Under the pieces are notes generated by a model. It was not told the origin of the DNA. It did not search any database and saw only the letters and a program-made list of their open reading frames with translations. A stretch of DNA of 64,000 nucleotides from Amyloporia xantha (Eukaryota; Basidiomycota; Agaricomycetes; Polyporales; Adustoporiaceae): the NCBI GenBank assembly GCA_036971615.1, contig JAYKKR010000022.1:372001-436000 (forward strand), in the 5' to 3' direction. How positions within the stretch are numbered: position 1 is the first letter of the stretch; every line of letters begins with the position of its first letter. The translations under genes were made by a program, and so were the position numbers. Positions 44,101 through 54,589 of this stretch are shown here, in pieces.

Positions 44101-45971
44101 TCAAGAATCCCAGATGGCGCCAAAAGCAGGGATCCCACGACTCATCATACCGTACACAACTCTCTCCGTCAATGGCTGATTGGAAATGATGACTACGGCC
44201 TCCGCATTGAATTCGCGAACCATCCGATAGGTGAGCTTGACCAAATCAGGCCTGCCATGCTCGCGTGTATCTAGCAACATAGTGAGTGAGTATTCAAACA
44301 TGCAATGTTAGGATCATACCATAGATAGCAGAATTTGGTGCAGCTTCAAGCAATGAATCCACTAGCTTGTCACCAAATGTCTTTCGAACAGCTGGAGCTG
44401 TCCACAGAAGCTGGATCTGTGTCCGCTTGGCAAATACAACCGGGGCAATGGGGCCGATGCCACTGCCAGTTGCGACCATGACCACCCGGCGGAAGAGCGG
44501 AGTGACACGCACAACGCCGTAGCACGGAATACCGCGAATCCAGATTTTGTCAGGTGGATTGCCGATCTGTTTCTTGGTCCAGTCGCCCGCTCTGGACACG
44601 ACGGCCGAGTAACCCTTCTTCCCAGGCTCAGAGATGGTCGCGAATGAATGCCACTCGAGCAAGGGATCAAGAGACATCCGCGTGAAGTGTCCAGGATGGG
44701 TGTCGACTACACAGCACATGCGTCAGAATGACCGCGTGGGAAATATAGGAAGGCCGCCGCTTACCATAGTCGAAGTGCAGCCTAACGCAATGATCAGAAA
44801 GCACTTCTGCGCGCACGGGGACCTTGCGCAGACGAATCCACGGCAGGATGATGGAGCAAGTCATAATCAAAACAAGCCAGAATGGCGGCGAGTGAACAAC
44901 CGCATGGCCGAGGGACTCGCCCGCCGTGCGGTAGTCATTCGTGAGAAGGACAATCTTGACAAGTCTGATTAGTACTTCGTCCAATTTTTCGAAAACTAAA
45001 GCTTGCTAACCTGTGCCCACACGAGAGCTACCGCGAGCCAACCCGCGAAACGGTGGATAATCTCAAACGCGTCATGGTGGTCAAGACGGAATTTGGGATA
45101 GGCAAAGATAACCATAGCTAGAAGGAGGGCTAATATCACATAAGAAACAGCCAGTGTAGGAACTGTAACCTGTGAAAGCGTTATCAGTATGTTATCAAAT
45201 ACAGTGTCTGTATCACTTACGTTTTCTTTCTTGATAAATTCCCTTGTGGCTTGTGCAACAAAGAGGACCAGCCATACAGTGCCACTAACTCCTGCTCCCG
45301 AGTGAACTGTACAACATTTAAGAAATCAAATTCGTAGAGAGAAGGTAGGCAGACTCACTGCCCCCAATAGAGTAGACTCTAGCGAGAATACGGCGAATCC
45401 ACAATGGCCATCTGGCATCATTAATACTATCAGTCAACAATGCTCGTGAAAAATACCCTACTACTCACGTCTGCGGGGCAAGACAAGCGACGGTAAAAAA
45501 CGCATTAACGACGTATTCTTGGCGCATCAAAATTGCAGTAAACAAATTCGCAATAACGACTTTGCCCAGCTTGTCCGCGTTGAAGCCCTCGACACAATAC
45601 CAGATAAAGACCCCCATATTGGTCGCGAAGACAATTCCAAAAAGTCGGCGGTAGAGGGACATTATCTGGAACCGCAGGTTCCGGATGAGTCGTCCCTGTG
45701 TCTTCTCCGGCAATACATCGTCTTCGTACCCTTGCCAGAGAACCCCTTTCTCTTCCACCGAGGAAGCCTCGCTCTTTCGATCAGAGATGGACGGGGGTGC
45801 GGTGGTGACATTCACGACTGCATTCGTGAGATCGACCACCTTAGACTTCGCCTCGTGAACGGTTTCGGGGAGGCTAGACTTGTCCAAACTATTTGTAGAG
45901 GACGAGGGCCCGTGCATAGTTATGGTCAGCTGTGGGGCCTCCTCGGAAATGGCGAAAGATGGTGCGTCCAT
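44101..45971 (-). CDS. TmpA-like membrane FAD/NAD(P)H reductase
   Basis: Integral membrane oxidoreductase of the group containing Aspergillus TmpA, a regulator of sporulation related to ferric reductases. The start MDAPSFAISEEAPQLTITMH is followed by a Ser/Glu-rich cytosolic region (VEEKGVLWQGYEDDVLP). Membrane segments include RRLFGIVFATNMGVFIWYCV, VVIANLFTAILMRQEYVVNA and, in middle exons, LAVSYVILALLLAMVIFAYP. A histidine-containing helix (HDAFEIIHRFAGW) follows. The C-terminal half has the flavodoxin-reductase-like core: HPGHFTRMSLDPLLEWHSFA, an intact nucleotide-binding turn VVMVATGSGIGPIAPVVF, and AVVIISNQPLTERVVYGMMS before the end AIWDS. Splice NSAIY/DTREHGRPDL is well supported. An upstream TTG codon in frame is ignored; the ATG is at 45971. 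At least seven introns. Confidence 0.82.
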
Positions 45972-46356
45972 GAGCGACAAAAAGGTGAAGAAGAATGGGC
46001 TTGCGAGAATCTAGTGGATCCTGCCTGATTGCTGAGACATTCAAGTAGGCTTCCATCCTTTTTATACGGACTCATGGGACACTGGAGGCGGTGAAAGATT
46101 CCGATCCGGAAACCGGACATGCCAACCACGCCAGCTCTGTACGGTGGATCTACTCACAGAAGCCAGACACGGCGCAAAAGACTGGCATCGGAGAGCTCAG
46201 GCGCCGAGATGTTCCCAATATGGAACGTGTCGAATTAGAGCGCCATGGTAGTCGCATAACAGGGAAGGCGAGACCGGTGCCATATCGGCAGATTTTGTAT
46301 CCGCTCGTTCTGCGCTATGTGAAAACCATCTTGAGCGAGGCGTTACACGCAGCAAA

Positions 46357-46913
46357 TCAACCGGTCGCTAAATGGTCAAATAACGACGTCTGTTGCATGG
46401 CATGAGAGCGTGTCAGTGTATTCTGCAATGTCTCAATCAGACGGTCGCAATCTGAACAGCGTACAGCTGTAGCAGATTGCCGTGACCTCGAAAGTATACA
46501 GCCATAGCAGTCGAGCCAGCCCTCGAAGTGAAGGATGCTATGTGATGAGCAGTCAGCACACTGGTCAAACGCGGTGAAGGCGGGGCCGATAGAAGTCCTT
46601 ACTTGCTTCCCGGATCTGCGAACGTCCCCGCGCATGCGCGCTCCGATTCAGAGGACTGGTTCAACAGCGACATGACAGCTCTGAGGTAGATCTGGTAGGA
46701 GCATCGGGGGCAGAACAGTGCCACCGTTGATCTGTCAAAACGCCCGGCCACAGAAGTCTGGATCTGCGCCCAGCTGGTCCAAAGAATGTCGTCAGCGGTA
46801 TCTAAAATGTGGTGACGACCGTGGGATGAGTTTCGTGTATTTAACGACCAGACTTGCAGAAACAATCCCGCAAATAGATATGTCGCACTACCAGGCCGAC
46901 TGGTTGAGCTCAT
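46357..46913 (-). CDS. possible small cysteine-rich (CxxC) protein
   Basis: Two overlapping minus-strand frames carry four CxxC pairs: FCPRC in 46599-46913 and QCADC, CYGC and RCSDC in 46357-46635, the spacing expected of zinc ribbons. A donor-like GTAAGG sits at the end of the first frame, but no acceptor I can find joins the two without breaking frame. Either a mis-read exon border, a decayed gene or coincidence. The upstream part (LWTSWAQIQTSVAGRFDR) looks protein-like. No family recognised. Confidence 0.25.
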
Positions 46914-47991
46914 TTATCGTGCCGATATGGTGGCGCAGCCGGGAGGGAGTAGTGCCGCGCGAAAGTCCACCGATACCGTGGAAGGCACGGTCGGTGCATG
47001 CCGCGGCATCAAAGCTGTAAGGGACCTGATCTCGATCACAGATCTGTCATTTGGGCCGAACGGCATGGGCAGGTTTATATCCTAATCAAGATGTCGAGAC
47101 GCTTGAGAACACTTTCTCACAGAAACGAATAGTTTCACTCACCAGAAAGGTTGAGCGTAGCGCTCGCAAGCAGGTCCTGTAAAGCTGTCAGGTTGTCATG
47201 AGAAATAAGTCGCGCATCTAACGGTATACAAGTTATTCACCTAATCAAGAAATCTAAGCCATCCGCGCAATCTCGCATTTAGTCAAACTGAAGGTAACAG
47301 TCCACCGAGTCCAAATGTCGCTCTGATTAGTACCCGCTCTGGTTAGTGCGCACTGTTTCACTTTGAAGCTGAATTTAGGGGAAGCCCCAACCATGCATCC
47401 GCGATGAACGTCTCACAGGATCACGTTGGCTCCATTTACCAGAATATGTCCCAGGGTCCACTGACAGTGGCATAAGGTCAAATTACAGGAGATGACTATA
47501 CGTAATGGATGTCTCTGCCCTGTTCAAGATATGAGGCAGACATGTTAATCAGAAATGTCCAGATTGAACGAAACAATCAGTCACCGATGAACTCGGAGTC
47601 GGAGTTTCCTTCAGTGACATGTCGAGGCTCCCGCTCATGCGATAGTACCTTGCCAAAAGAGTCTATCGATGCCGTAGAGCCCTCGCTATCTCCAGAGGCG
47701 CTGCGCCACAATACCGAAAGACTCTGGGTCCAGACAGATTCTCGGTATTTGAACATAGCCGTTAATCGTTGCTGTTCGTACATCGAGTTCTGACACACTA
47801 TACACGTGCAATGTTGACCAAGCACGCTTTTCTTGAACAATGAAATTGGAGCTAAAAATAGAACAAAAGACAGAACGGATGTGAGTGGGGTCGGTGGAGT
47901 CTTCCAATGTATTGTCATACCCATCGTTCAACTTAGAGGGCTGATGTGGAAGATGGATACCCAATACCGGATGTGCTTATCACAAAAGTCC
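46914..47991. other. intergenic, no supported gene
   Basis: Open frames of 90-115 residues exist on the minus strand at 47577-47964, but they have no recognisable family and two frames are open equally, so coding is not supported. Confidence 0.35.
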
Positions 47992-48307
47992 ATCAGGGAA
48001 AATCTCCCTTACTTATTAGCTCTTATTAGCACTTGTTGAGATAAAAAAGTCACATAAGTCACATAAGTGTCATAAGTACTTATTATTTTACCCACTTGCT
48101 AATCGCCTCTCAGATAAGCATCATAAGTGCATAATGAGTACTCATAAGTACTTGATAAGAACTAAGTGGGAGGAAGGAAAAATAATGTTGCTTACCAAAT
48201 GGTGAAAATCATCAATTGAAGAGTGTCTTTATGCCATTAGCAATGACAGGTTGATAACAGAAGGTTGGAATAAAAATTTAAAAAATAAGTATCTTCTGCC
48301 ACCACAC

Positions 48308-48390
48308 AGGATTGAACCAGTGACCTCTCAGAATTGATTGCCTTATAAGGCATGACCTGTAGCACTTTACCACTACACCACAAGTCCACA
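48308..48390 (-). ncRNA. tRNA-like Pol III promoter region, probable SINE head
   Basis: Read on the minus strand, the A box TGGTGTAGTGG (48370-48380) matches TRGYNNARNGG exactly and the B box GGTTCAATCCT (48308-48318) fits GGTTCRANYCC. D-arm (GTAG/CTAC) and T-arm (CACTG/CTGTG, one mismatch) can form, but no normal anticodon arm or acceptor stem exists. It is therefore a tRNA derivative and not a working tRNA. Confidence 0.55.
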
Positions 48391-48796
48391 TCTTTTCTAA
48401 CTCACTCTCATCAATATAAGCCTTCCTGAGTATGATGACTTGTGTCTTTTTGTTGCTTGGCTGCTGCTATACTCCTCCATAGACCTTTGATGCAATTATA
48501 TCTCCACTTTATTTTTCTGGCTAAACAGAAGGCGCTCTATCAAATGCAAGTACTTTTTGCAGTATTTTCTTTCTCAGATTGAGATAAAAAAAGAATAATT
48601 TCTTAAGGTGTATCTTTTTGACCTTGTTCAAGGAGTACAATGTAAGTCTATAAATACAAAGGCTTGTTTATTATGGTGCTCATTCTACATGTCTAGTCCA
48701 TACTAGTTACTAGCACAGCACAGCTGAAGTAAGTGAGCAATTGGAAGATCTCATAACAACTTTCTGAGAGTTTGATTAGCATCTTGAGATAAATTA

Positions 48797-48949
48797 GCAC
48801 TCAATAAGAATCTGATGAGTAGGATTAGAGAAATATAAGATAGATGAGCATTCAGTAAGAATCTGATGAGTGGAATTAGAGATGTGTGAGATAGATTAGC
48901 AGTCAATAAGAATCAGATGAGTAGAATAAGAGACATATAAGTTGGATAA
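48797..48949. repeat. three tandem units of about 51 bp
   Basis: Units start at 48797, 48847 and 48899 and share the order GCA(C/T/G)TCA(A/G)TAAGAATC, then GATGAGT, GA(A/T)TA(A/G)AGA and AGAT(A/T)G. They differ at roughly one base in five. They lie just inside the right terminal repeat of the 1-kb element. Confidence 0.65.
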
Positions 48950-49131
48950 GAATGGTAAGTATTCAATGAGCTCTAATAAGTAAGGGAGATTTTTCCTGAT
49001 GTCGCACTTGGCGCTTTCATGTTGCAGCACAACATTCTGATATTGCTGCTCGCGCGAGGCAGTAAAATATGCAAGACGACGAAGTTGAAAGGAATTCTGA
49101 AGAAAGCAGCAGTGGTGGAACAGAGTTGGAC

Positions 49132-49167
49132 AGGACCCCGGCGAATCCACCAAGAGCCTCGATCCCA
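49132..49167 (+). repeat. left terminal inverted repeat of the DIRS-like element
   Basis: About 36 bp inverted match to 58004-58039 with a single mismatch; it contains CCGGCGAATCC and GAGCCTCGATCCC. Confidence 0.7.
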
Positions 49168-49547
49168 TTTGGTCCAAAAATCGGCCAAAATTTCGAAAAT
49201 GTTCGATCCAAAAGGCCGAATTTGGGGGGCGTAGGTCGAAATGTTCGGTGCCATAACGGTCCGAAATGTACCTCTCAGCCCGCATGTCCGATCCTATCAG
49301 GGCCGAAATCCGGCCAGTCCTGGCGCGGAAATGGACAGGCCGGTCAAGCCGACGGGCATCTCCTCATCCAGTCTCGTCTTATGCGCTCGCGCGGTCGTGC
49401 GGTTCCTCGACGTTGTGGGTTGGGCAAAGTGCTAGCTGTGGCTAGCTGCGGACGCGGGGCAAGGTCGAGCCGCTCACCCAATGCTGGAGCCTCTAGAGGC
49501 GCTCCGCGGCACACCTTGCCGTCCACCCAACCCTAGCGGCGAGGAGG

Positions 49548-50759
49548 CTACAAGTCGTAGGCCCTGGCCAGGTCTGCTATGTGGTTAGACGCGACCTGCT
49601 CAAAAGCACGGATATATACCTGGTAAGCTAGCGAACGCCAGCGTCCCAAGAGCCGGACGTGCTCGGGGTCGACTTTCTGAGAGAGGAAGAACGACGCGCC
49701 GCCGATGCGGAACGAGTGGCCATAGGTCGTTCCGTGCCCGAGTGCCATGAACACGGCATTGATGTGCCGCAAGGCAGCCTCGCGCACCATGGGGCAAACC
49801 TCGCCATGGCTGTCACGCCACGAGAACAATGGATCGTCTGGGCCTGCCGGCACAACCGCTGCCAGGTTTCGCAGCGCTGCCAGTGGGCACAATGTCCCCT
49901 GCCGGACGAGAAAAATGTGCTGTACTTCCCCGGCCTTCGCTGTCTTTGCGGATGGTAGGTCGAGTCGTGCATACGGTTTGCCGTTGAGGTCGAAACCGAA
50001 TAGTGCGTCGCCCCGCTTGAGGTGCAGGCAACCTGAAAACGCCTTCCGCGACCTCACTGTTGCTTCACCGAAGCGCATGAGGCCCCAGAACGCGCATGCA
50101 GCGACCGCCCAGATGCACGCCTCGAACGGGTCAGCCAAATTGAGACTTTCCTTCAGCGACGCGAGCATGTGTAGCGTTACCGGCGGGCGTGGGGGCCGTG
50201 ATCGGCGCTGCAGCTGGATGTTTGCGAGTCCACGCAAAGACCAGTTGATTCGGTCACGGTCGGTGGGCGCCAGGGGGGGAGGCCACCCTTGGGCGATGTG
50301 CCATGCGCGCACACTGTCCAAGTACTTCCCGGCGACTTGAACTGACACTGGCTCGAAAGGGGTGCTGTCCGCCAGTGCGATGTCTGCAGGGTCGGGGTCT
50401 GCCACAGCCCACAGGCAGAAAGAGTGTAGAACGGGGAAGGACGCCGGCAGCCGTGCGCGTTCGGGGATCGAGAAGATGTCGCAAAACAAGTGGAACTTGC
50501 GGAGCCCAGAGCCATAGCCAGTCAGAGTCGAGATCCGCAGGGACGCCCGTGAGGCCATCTCTGCCAGGTGCGCCATGATCGGGTGGGTGATTACGGTCTC
50601 GGGCGGTGTGGACACCCCACGCCACTGGAAGATACGTTCATCCGCGCTACAATGTGGGCGCAGTAAGGATGCTTGAAGACGCAGGGCCCCCAACTCTTCA
50701 CGTGTTGGTGGAGCCCCTTCCTCAGCGGGCCAGAGCAGCCGAAAGCCCCGCGCAGGCAT
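49548..50759 (-). CDS. tyrosine recombinase of the DIRS-like retrotransposon
   Basis: 403-residue site-specific recombinase that integrates the circular DNA copy. An N-terminal helical core-binding region (HLAEMASRASLRISTLTGYG, SGLRKFHLFCDIFSIP) precedes the catalytic domain. Catalytic residues visible: arginine in FWGLMRFGEATV, the HxxR in YGHSFRIGGASFF, the tryptophan in LLGRWRSLAYQ and the tyrosine in QVYIRAFEQ. The frame is intact from ATG to stop. The start codon overlaps the stop of the upstream RT frame by one base (TAATG, 50757-50761), suggesting termination-reinitiation. All key residues are present, so this protein could be active. Confidence 0.9.
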   Translation of the reverse strand: MPARGFRLLWPAEEGAPPTREELGALRLQASLLRPHCSADERIFQWRGVSTPPETVITHPIMAHLAEMASRASLRISTLTGYGSGLRKFHLFCDIFSIPERARLPASFPVLHSFCLWAVADPDPADIALADSTPFEPVSVQVAGKYLDSVRAWHIAQGWPPPLAPTDRDRINWSLRGLANIQLQRRSRPPRPPVTLHMLASLKESLNLADPFEACIWAVAACAFWGLMRFGEATVRSRKAFSGCLHLKRGDALFGFDLNGKPYARLDLPSAKTAKAGEVQHIFLVRQGTLCPLAALRNLAAVVPAGPDDPLFSWRDSHGEVCPMVREAALRHINAVFMALGHGTTYGHSFRIGGASFFLSQKVDPEHVRLLGRWRSLAYQVYIRAFEQVASNHIADLARAYDL

Positions 50760-52461
50760 TACTGTGATATGAGCAGGCTGTCAAGGGGCGGTGGTGTGCA
50801 GAAGTCGCTCCGTGTAGTCGCTGAGGGGAAACTGGCTAGGAAGGCAGAGACGTCGCCACGTGAGAGAGCATCGGTTACATTGTCTCGGCTGGGCACCAAA
50901 TGTGCAGAGAGGGTCAGGCCATTCTGGGCGAGGAGGGTATAAATACGCTGGAGGACAGTGTTCGTCTCCCTGCTGCGCGAGCGGCCCTTGTTGACCACAT
51001 GTACGACACCGCTGTTGTCGGATCGGACGTACAATCTGGTGGCAGGTCTTCCCAGCATCTGGAGGACACCATGGTGCAGAAGCATACGCAATCCGAGTTC
51101 GACGGCTACTGCTTCGGCCCAGCCGATGTCGAACTGCTGGTGTGGCCCGACAGTTACTGTGGGCGCCCACGCCCAGACTGCCCAGAACGTGTGGACCACC
51201 ACTCCGATCCCAAAGGAGGAACTCGCATCGCCCCACCACCCAATGTCGATAGGGTCGGGGGGCTGGATCGGCAGCTCGTTCGGGAGGTGGGTGAGGAGAC
51301 GCCGCACCCACTCGAGATCGGCCAGCAAGGGAGCAGGGGGGTGTAGGTAGCTGCGTGCCAACTTGAAAGCTGTTGCAAAGTGGGACACAGAACACAGAAA
51401 AGGGCGAATGAGTGGATAGATGGTCGCGGCATGTACCAGTTTGCCATGTAAGGATGCTGCGTCCTTCATGCGAAATTTCTGCGATGGCAGCAGCCATGTC
51501 GCAATCAGCGCCTCGGTGCTCCGCAACTTCTCGGCAGGCAGTGCCACCGTCTTCCGATCCAAGTCCCAATCGAACCCGGTGAAACGCTGACATGACGCGA
51601 AGCTTCTTGTTTTGGCAATGCTCCACGGGACGCCCAGGGGTGCTGTCACAGCCACGAAGTCTGTCTCTGCCCAGGTCTGCCCAGGCAGGCGGATGACGAA
51701 GAAGTCGTCCACCCATTTCACAATGGGCCCAAAACCTTTCGCAGTGTAGATAGCAACCAGCATGTCGGCCACCGCCCCGAAGACTCCAGCGCTGGAGGCC
51801 AGTCCGAAACACACAGCCCGATCGACATAGACCTTTCCTCGCCACCAGATGCAGAGAGCATACTGTTGGGAGGGATGTACGGGTGTAATGCGATATGCGG
51901 CACTGATATCGAACGTTGCGGCTACCGCACCTGGAGGAAGGTCCAGTATAAGCCGTGAGACTATCTCGAATGTCCCCCAGGCAGTGGGGAAATCGTCCGA
52001 ACTCACTCCATCGTTGACAGATGTTAGTGTAGGCTGTCAAACACAGGACAATGAGATCACATATAACATTACTATCTACCGATTAAGCGTACATTGTTTC
52101 GTGGATACGAGAGATCCTGCACTAGCCGTAGCTTGTCTGAGTGCGGTTTTGGTACCAAACCAAGCGGTGAGGTGCGGAAGAAGCCAATCACATGCTCGAG
52201 TTCGTCTGGCTCGAAGCCGTTGGAATAACGTCCAGCTGCTCGCTCGCTGGCAATGTAGGTGTCGATAAAATCGGGGTCGATTTCGGAGGATGCGTGGTTC
52301 GGGAAGATAAGAGAGTGTGGGAGTGGCGTGTGAATGCCTACGTTGAAACCGTGACGCAGACCGTGAACGATATGAGACCAGGCCGGTAAGATCCCCAATT
52401 CGGCTAAAATGTGCTCGACGCGGTCGGGGTCCAGGGGCGTCGAGACAAGCCGCGGGTCAGG
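50759..52461 (-). CDS. reverse transcriptase/RNase H of the DIRS-like element (5' end separated by insertion)
   Basis: RT start region: RLVSTPLDPDRVEHILAELG, then GFFRTSPLGLVPKPHSDKLR, LVQDLSYPRNN. A 59-nt in-frame spliceosomal intron (52034-52092, gtacgc...gacag) joins it to PTLTSVNDGVSSDDFPTAWG. RT motifs: AATFDISAAYRI (first catalytic Asp), FGLASSAGVFG, KWVDDFFVIRL (the DD pair). RNase H motifs: WWGDASSSFGIGV (Asp), GWAEAVAVELGL (Glu), YVRSDNSGVVHV (Asp), PSRDNVTDALSRG (Asp). It ends LLISQ with TAA at 50759-50761. All catalytic positions are kept. The natural start lies beyond the foldback insertion, in a frame overlapping the end of Gag. Confidence 0.88.
52034..52092 (-). other. spliceosomal intron inside the RT gene
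   Basis: Donor GTACGC after ...YPRNN and acceptor GACAG before CCTACACT; removal restores the RT frame. It contains stops in the RT frame, so splicing is needed for full-length RT. Confidence 0.7.
52454..52461. repeat. target site duplication, left copy (GGGTCAGG)
   Basis: 8-bp word directly outside the left end of the foldback element, identical to 56136-56143. The neighbouring bases on both sides differ, so the duplication is exactly 8 bp. Confidence 0.85.
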
Positions 52462-53930
52462 CACCAACTTATGTATACCTGGTGCACCAACTGATGGATA
52501 GGCCTACGGACGCTTATGCACCAGGCAGCGCTTCTGCCTGGCTGCTGGTGCATCAGGTCCTGGGCTATCTCCGGACCCTCCGGGGCCTCCTCCCTTTCGC
52601 CGTAGGGCCCCCTCGGCATCGCGGCTTATTACCATATCTGGCAGGCATGTAGTCCAAGGGCCCTGTATCATTTTGTTTATGTTGTATATATGCTTTTTGG
52701 TGCCACACGCTTATTTGGGCACCGAAAAATGTCCAAAAATGGTAATAAAATCAGATTTTTATTTTGGATTCAGTAGCTACAGGTACAGTGGTGGGGGATC
52801 TGTATACGGTAATACGTCCAGCGAACATGCGCGGGCGGAGGGAACGGGTGGCGCGCACGGGCGGCGCAGTGTGCGCGGGCGGGACAGCGTGTACGGCAGG
52901 GGCAGCGCGTACAGGCGGGGGCAGCGCGTACAGACGGGGGGGCAGCGCGTACGGGCGGGCGCGAGCATACGGGCGGGCGCAAGCATACCGGCAGGTGCGA
53001 GCATACCGGCAGGTGCGAGCATACCGGCAGGTGCGAGGCGTATGGGCGGGCGCGAGGGTGTACGGGCGGGGGCAGCGCGTACAGGCGGGGGCAGCGCGTA
53101 CTGGCGGGGGCAGCGCGTACGGGCGGGGGCAGCGCGTACAGGCGGGGGCAGCGCGTACGGGCGGGCGCGAGGCGTACAGGCGGGCGCGAGGGTGTACTGG
53201 CGGGGGCAGCGCGTACGGACGGGCGCGAGGCGTACAGGCGGGGGCAGCGCGTACTGGCGGGGGCAGCGCGTACGGACGAGCGCGAGGGTGTACGGGCGGA
53301 CGCAGCGCGTACAGGCGGGGGCAGCGCGTACGGGTGGGCGCGAGCGTACAGGCGGGGGCAGCGCGTACAGGCGGGCGCGAGCATACCGGCGGGCGCGAGC
53401 ATACCGGCAGGTGCGAGCATACCGGCGGGTGCGAGGCGTACGGGCGGGCGCGAGGCGTACAGGCGGGGGCAGCGCGTACTGGCGGGGGCAGCGCGTACGG
53501 ACGGGCGCGAGGGTGTACCGGCGGGCGCGAGGCGTACAGGCGGGGGCAGCGCGTACGGGCGGGCGCGAGGGTGTACGGGTGGGCGCGAGGGTGTACGGGC
53601 GGGTGCGAGGGTGTACGGCAGGGGCAGCGCCGGGACGAACGAGGAAGGTACGAGCGTGGGTGGAACGAGCACGGGCAGGGCGAGCGTCGGCGGGACGAGG
53701 CGAGGCAAGCGTCGGGGGGTGGGGAGAATGCCAACGCGATGGCAAGCCACGGCGTACGGACGCCATTGATACTAAACAGCAAGATGTTAGTACTTCGAAA
53801 GCTGCAAAATGAAACAAAATAAACTTACGTTGGGACGCTGCTCGCAGGCAGCAGCGGGACGACGACGACGACGGCGTTGTTGTTGTCGTCGTCGAGCAGA
53901 CCCCAGGGTGACGCGTCACAATGGGCAGCC
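52462..53930 (+). repeat. left inverted arm of the foldback element
   Basis: Reverse-complement partner of 54590-56135. From the outside inwards: terminal block, hairpin TGCACCAGGCAG...CTGCCTGG, AT tract near 52740-52775, GC-rich tandem units at 52860-53640, and an inner GACGACGACG tract near 53860. Internal units are not in register with the other arm, so length differs slightly. Confidence 0.75.
52860..53640 (+). repeat. GC-rich minisatellite of the left arm
   Basis: Dozens of 18-20 bp units that alternate among three types: GGCGGGGGCAGCGCGTACA, GGGCGGGCGCGAGGGTGTAC and GGCAGGTGCGAGCATACC. No stop codons occur for long stretches, which yields spurious Arg/Gly/Ala-rich open frames on both strands. 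Confidence 0.85.
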
Positions 53931-54589
53931 TGGGAAGTGCCGGCCTGCCCAATGTGGAAGGCGTCTTAAACGTCTTATATTCGTCTTATAGTAATTAGAA
54001 CGTTAGTATGCTCTCAATAGAGCTTCAATCATCGAGATTTTTGGTATTAGCACAATATAATAGTAGTAGAATAGGCTTACCAAATATGAGGAGTACAGGA
54101 CGAAGACTGCCAGTTGAGGACGAGCCCCGAGTCGGCCGAGGCCTGGCGCAGCCAATCAGGTGGCGCGCTCAGCCAGGCGCGACTCGAGGCTCGAAATGTT
54201 CGCCAGCCTACTACACGGCTGTTTCGAGCATTGTAGCTGCAGCTGCTTCCCTCTTCCCACCAAACTCGAATACAGTCTACATTTATATACTATCTATTAT
54301 AGGGTACTTAATATTCACTGCTGGCTGGGCTAGTGCTCATGCCATTCACAAAAATAGCCCAATCTTCGGTCATTCTGGGCCCAAATCAGGTATATTTGAT
54401 TTATATCTCTCTGAGAAAGCAGAGGAATTTTTCCAAAAAATGTGTATAGACTATAATATACATTTCTAGTACTATGTATGCTTCAGGTACGAAATACATC
54501 CGCTCAAAATGGTTGTACTCACTGTTTAACATGAGTAGGACTTCAGCCACATACCCAAATCGGGTAGTCCGGCTGTTCCCGTAGTGCTT
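53931..54589. other. central spacer of the foldback element
   Basis: AT-richer than the arms. It contains CGTCTTA words near 53966-53990 and unique sequence. A plus-strand open frame at 54008-54469 (153 residues) lacks any family resemblance; I do not call it a gene. Confidence 0.4.

Larger units (their letters stand above)
47992..49000. mobile_element. 1-kb TIR element with a Pol III promoter and internal tandem repeats
   Basis: The left end ATCAGGGAAAATCTCCCTTA followed by CTTATTAG (from 47992) recurs inverted at the right end finishing at 49000, 27 of 28 bases matching. There is no sizeable open frame. The left part has repeated CATAAGT words. On the minus strand at 48308-48390 a tRNA-like stretch holds an A box TGGTGTAGTGG and a B box GGTTCAATCCT. 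Near the right end three units of 50-52 bp are arranged in tandem. The combination suggests a non-autonomous DNA element that captured or hosts a tRNA-derived SINE, or a tandem of decayed elements. No clean target duplication was found (GTC on the left, TCG on the right). Confidence 0.6.

Noticed and set aside
47509..47964. Minus-strand and plus-strand open frames around a shared region
   Set aside because: Two minus frames and one plus frame are open over the same bases with no sign of which is coding.
48308..48390. A functional tRNA gene on the minus strand
   Set aside because: A and B boxes are good, but acceptor stem and anticodon arm cannot be folded normally. Called a tRNA-derived SINE-like head.
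52673..53822. Long Arg/Gly/Ala-rich open frames on the plus strand and Arg/Pro/Ala-rich ones on the minus strand over the left foldback arm
   Set aside because: Several frames on both strands are open at once because the 18-20 bp GC-rich repeat lacks stops. No family resemblance and no start context.
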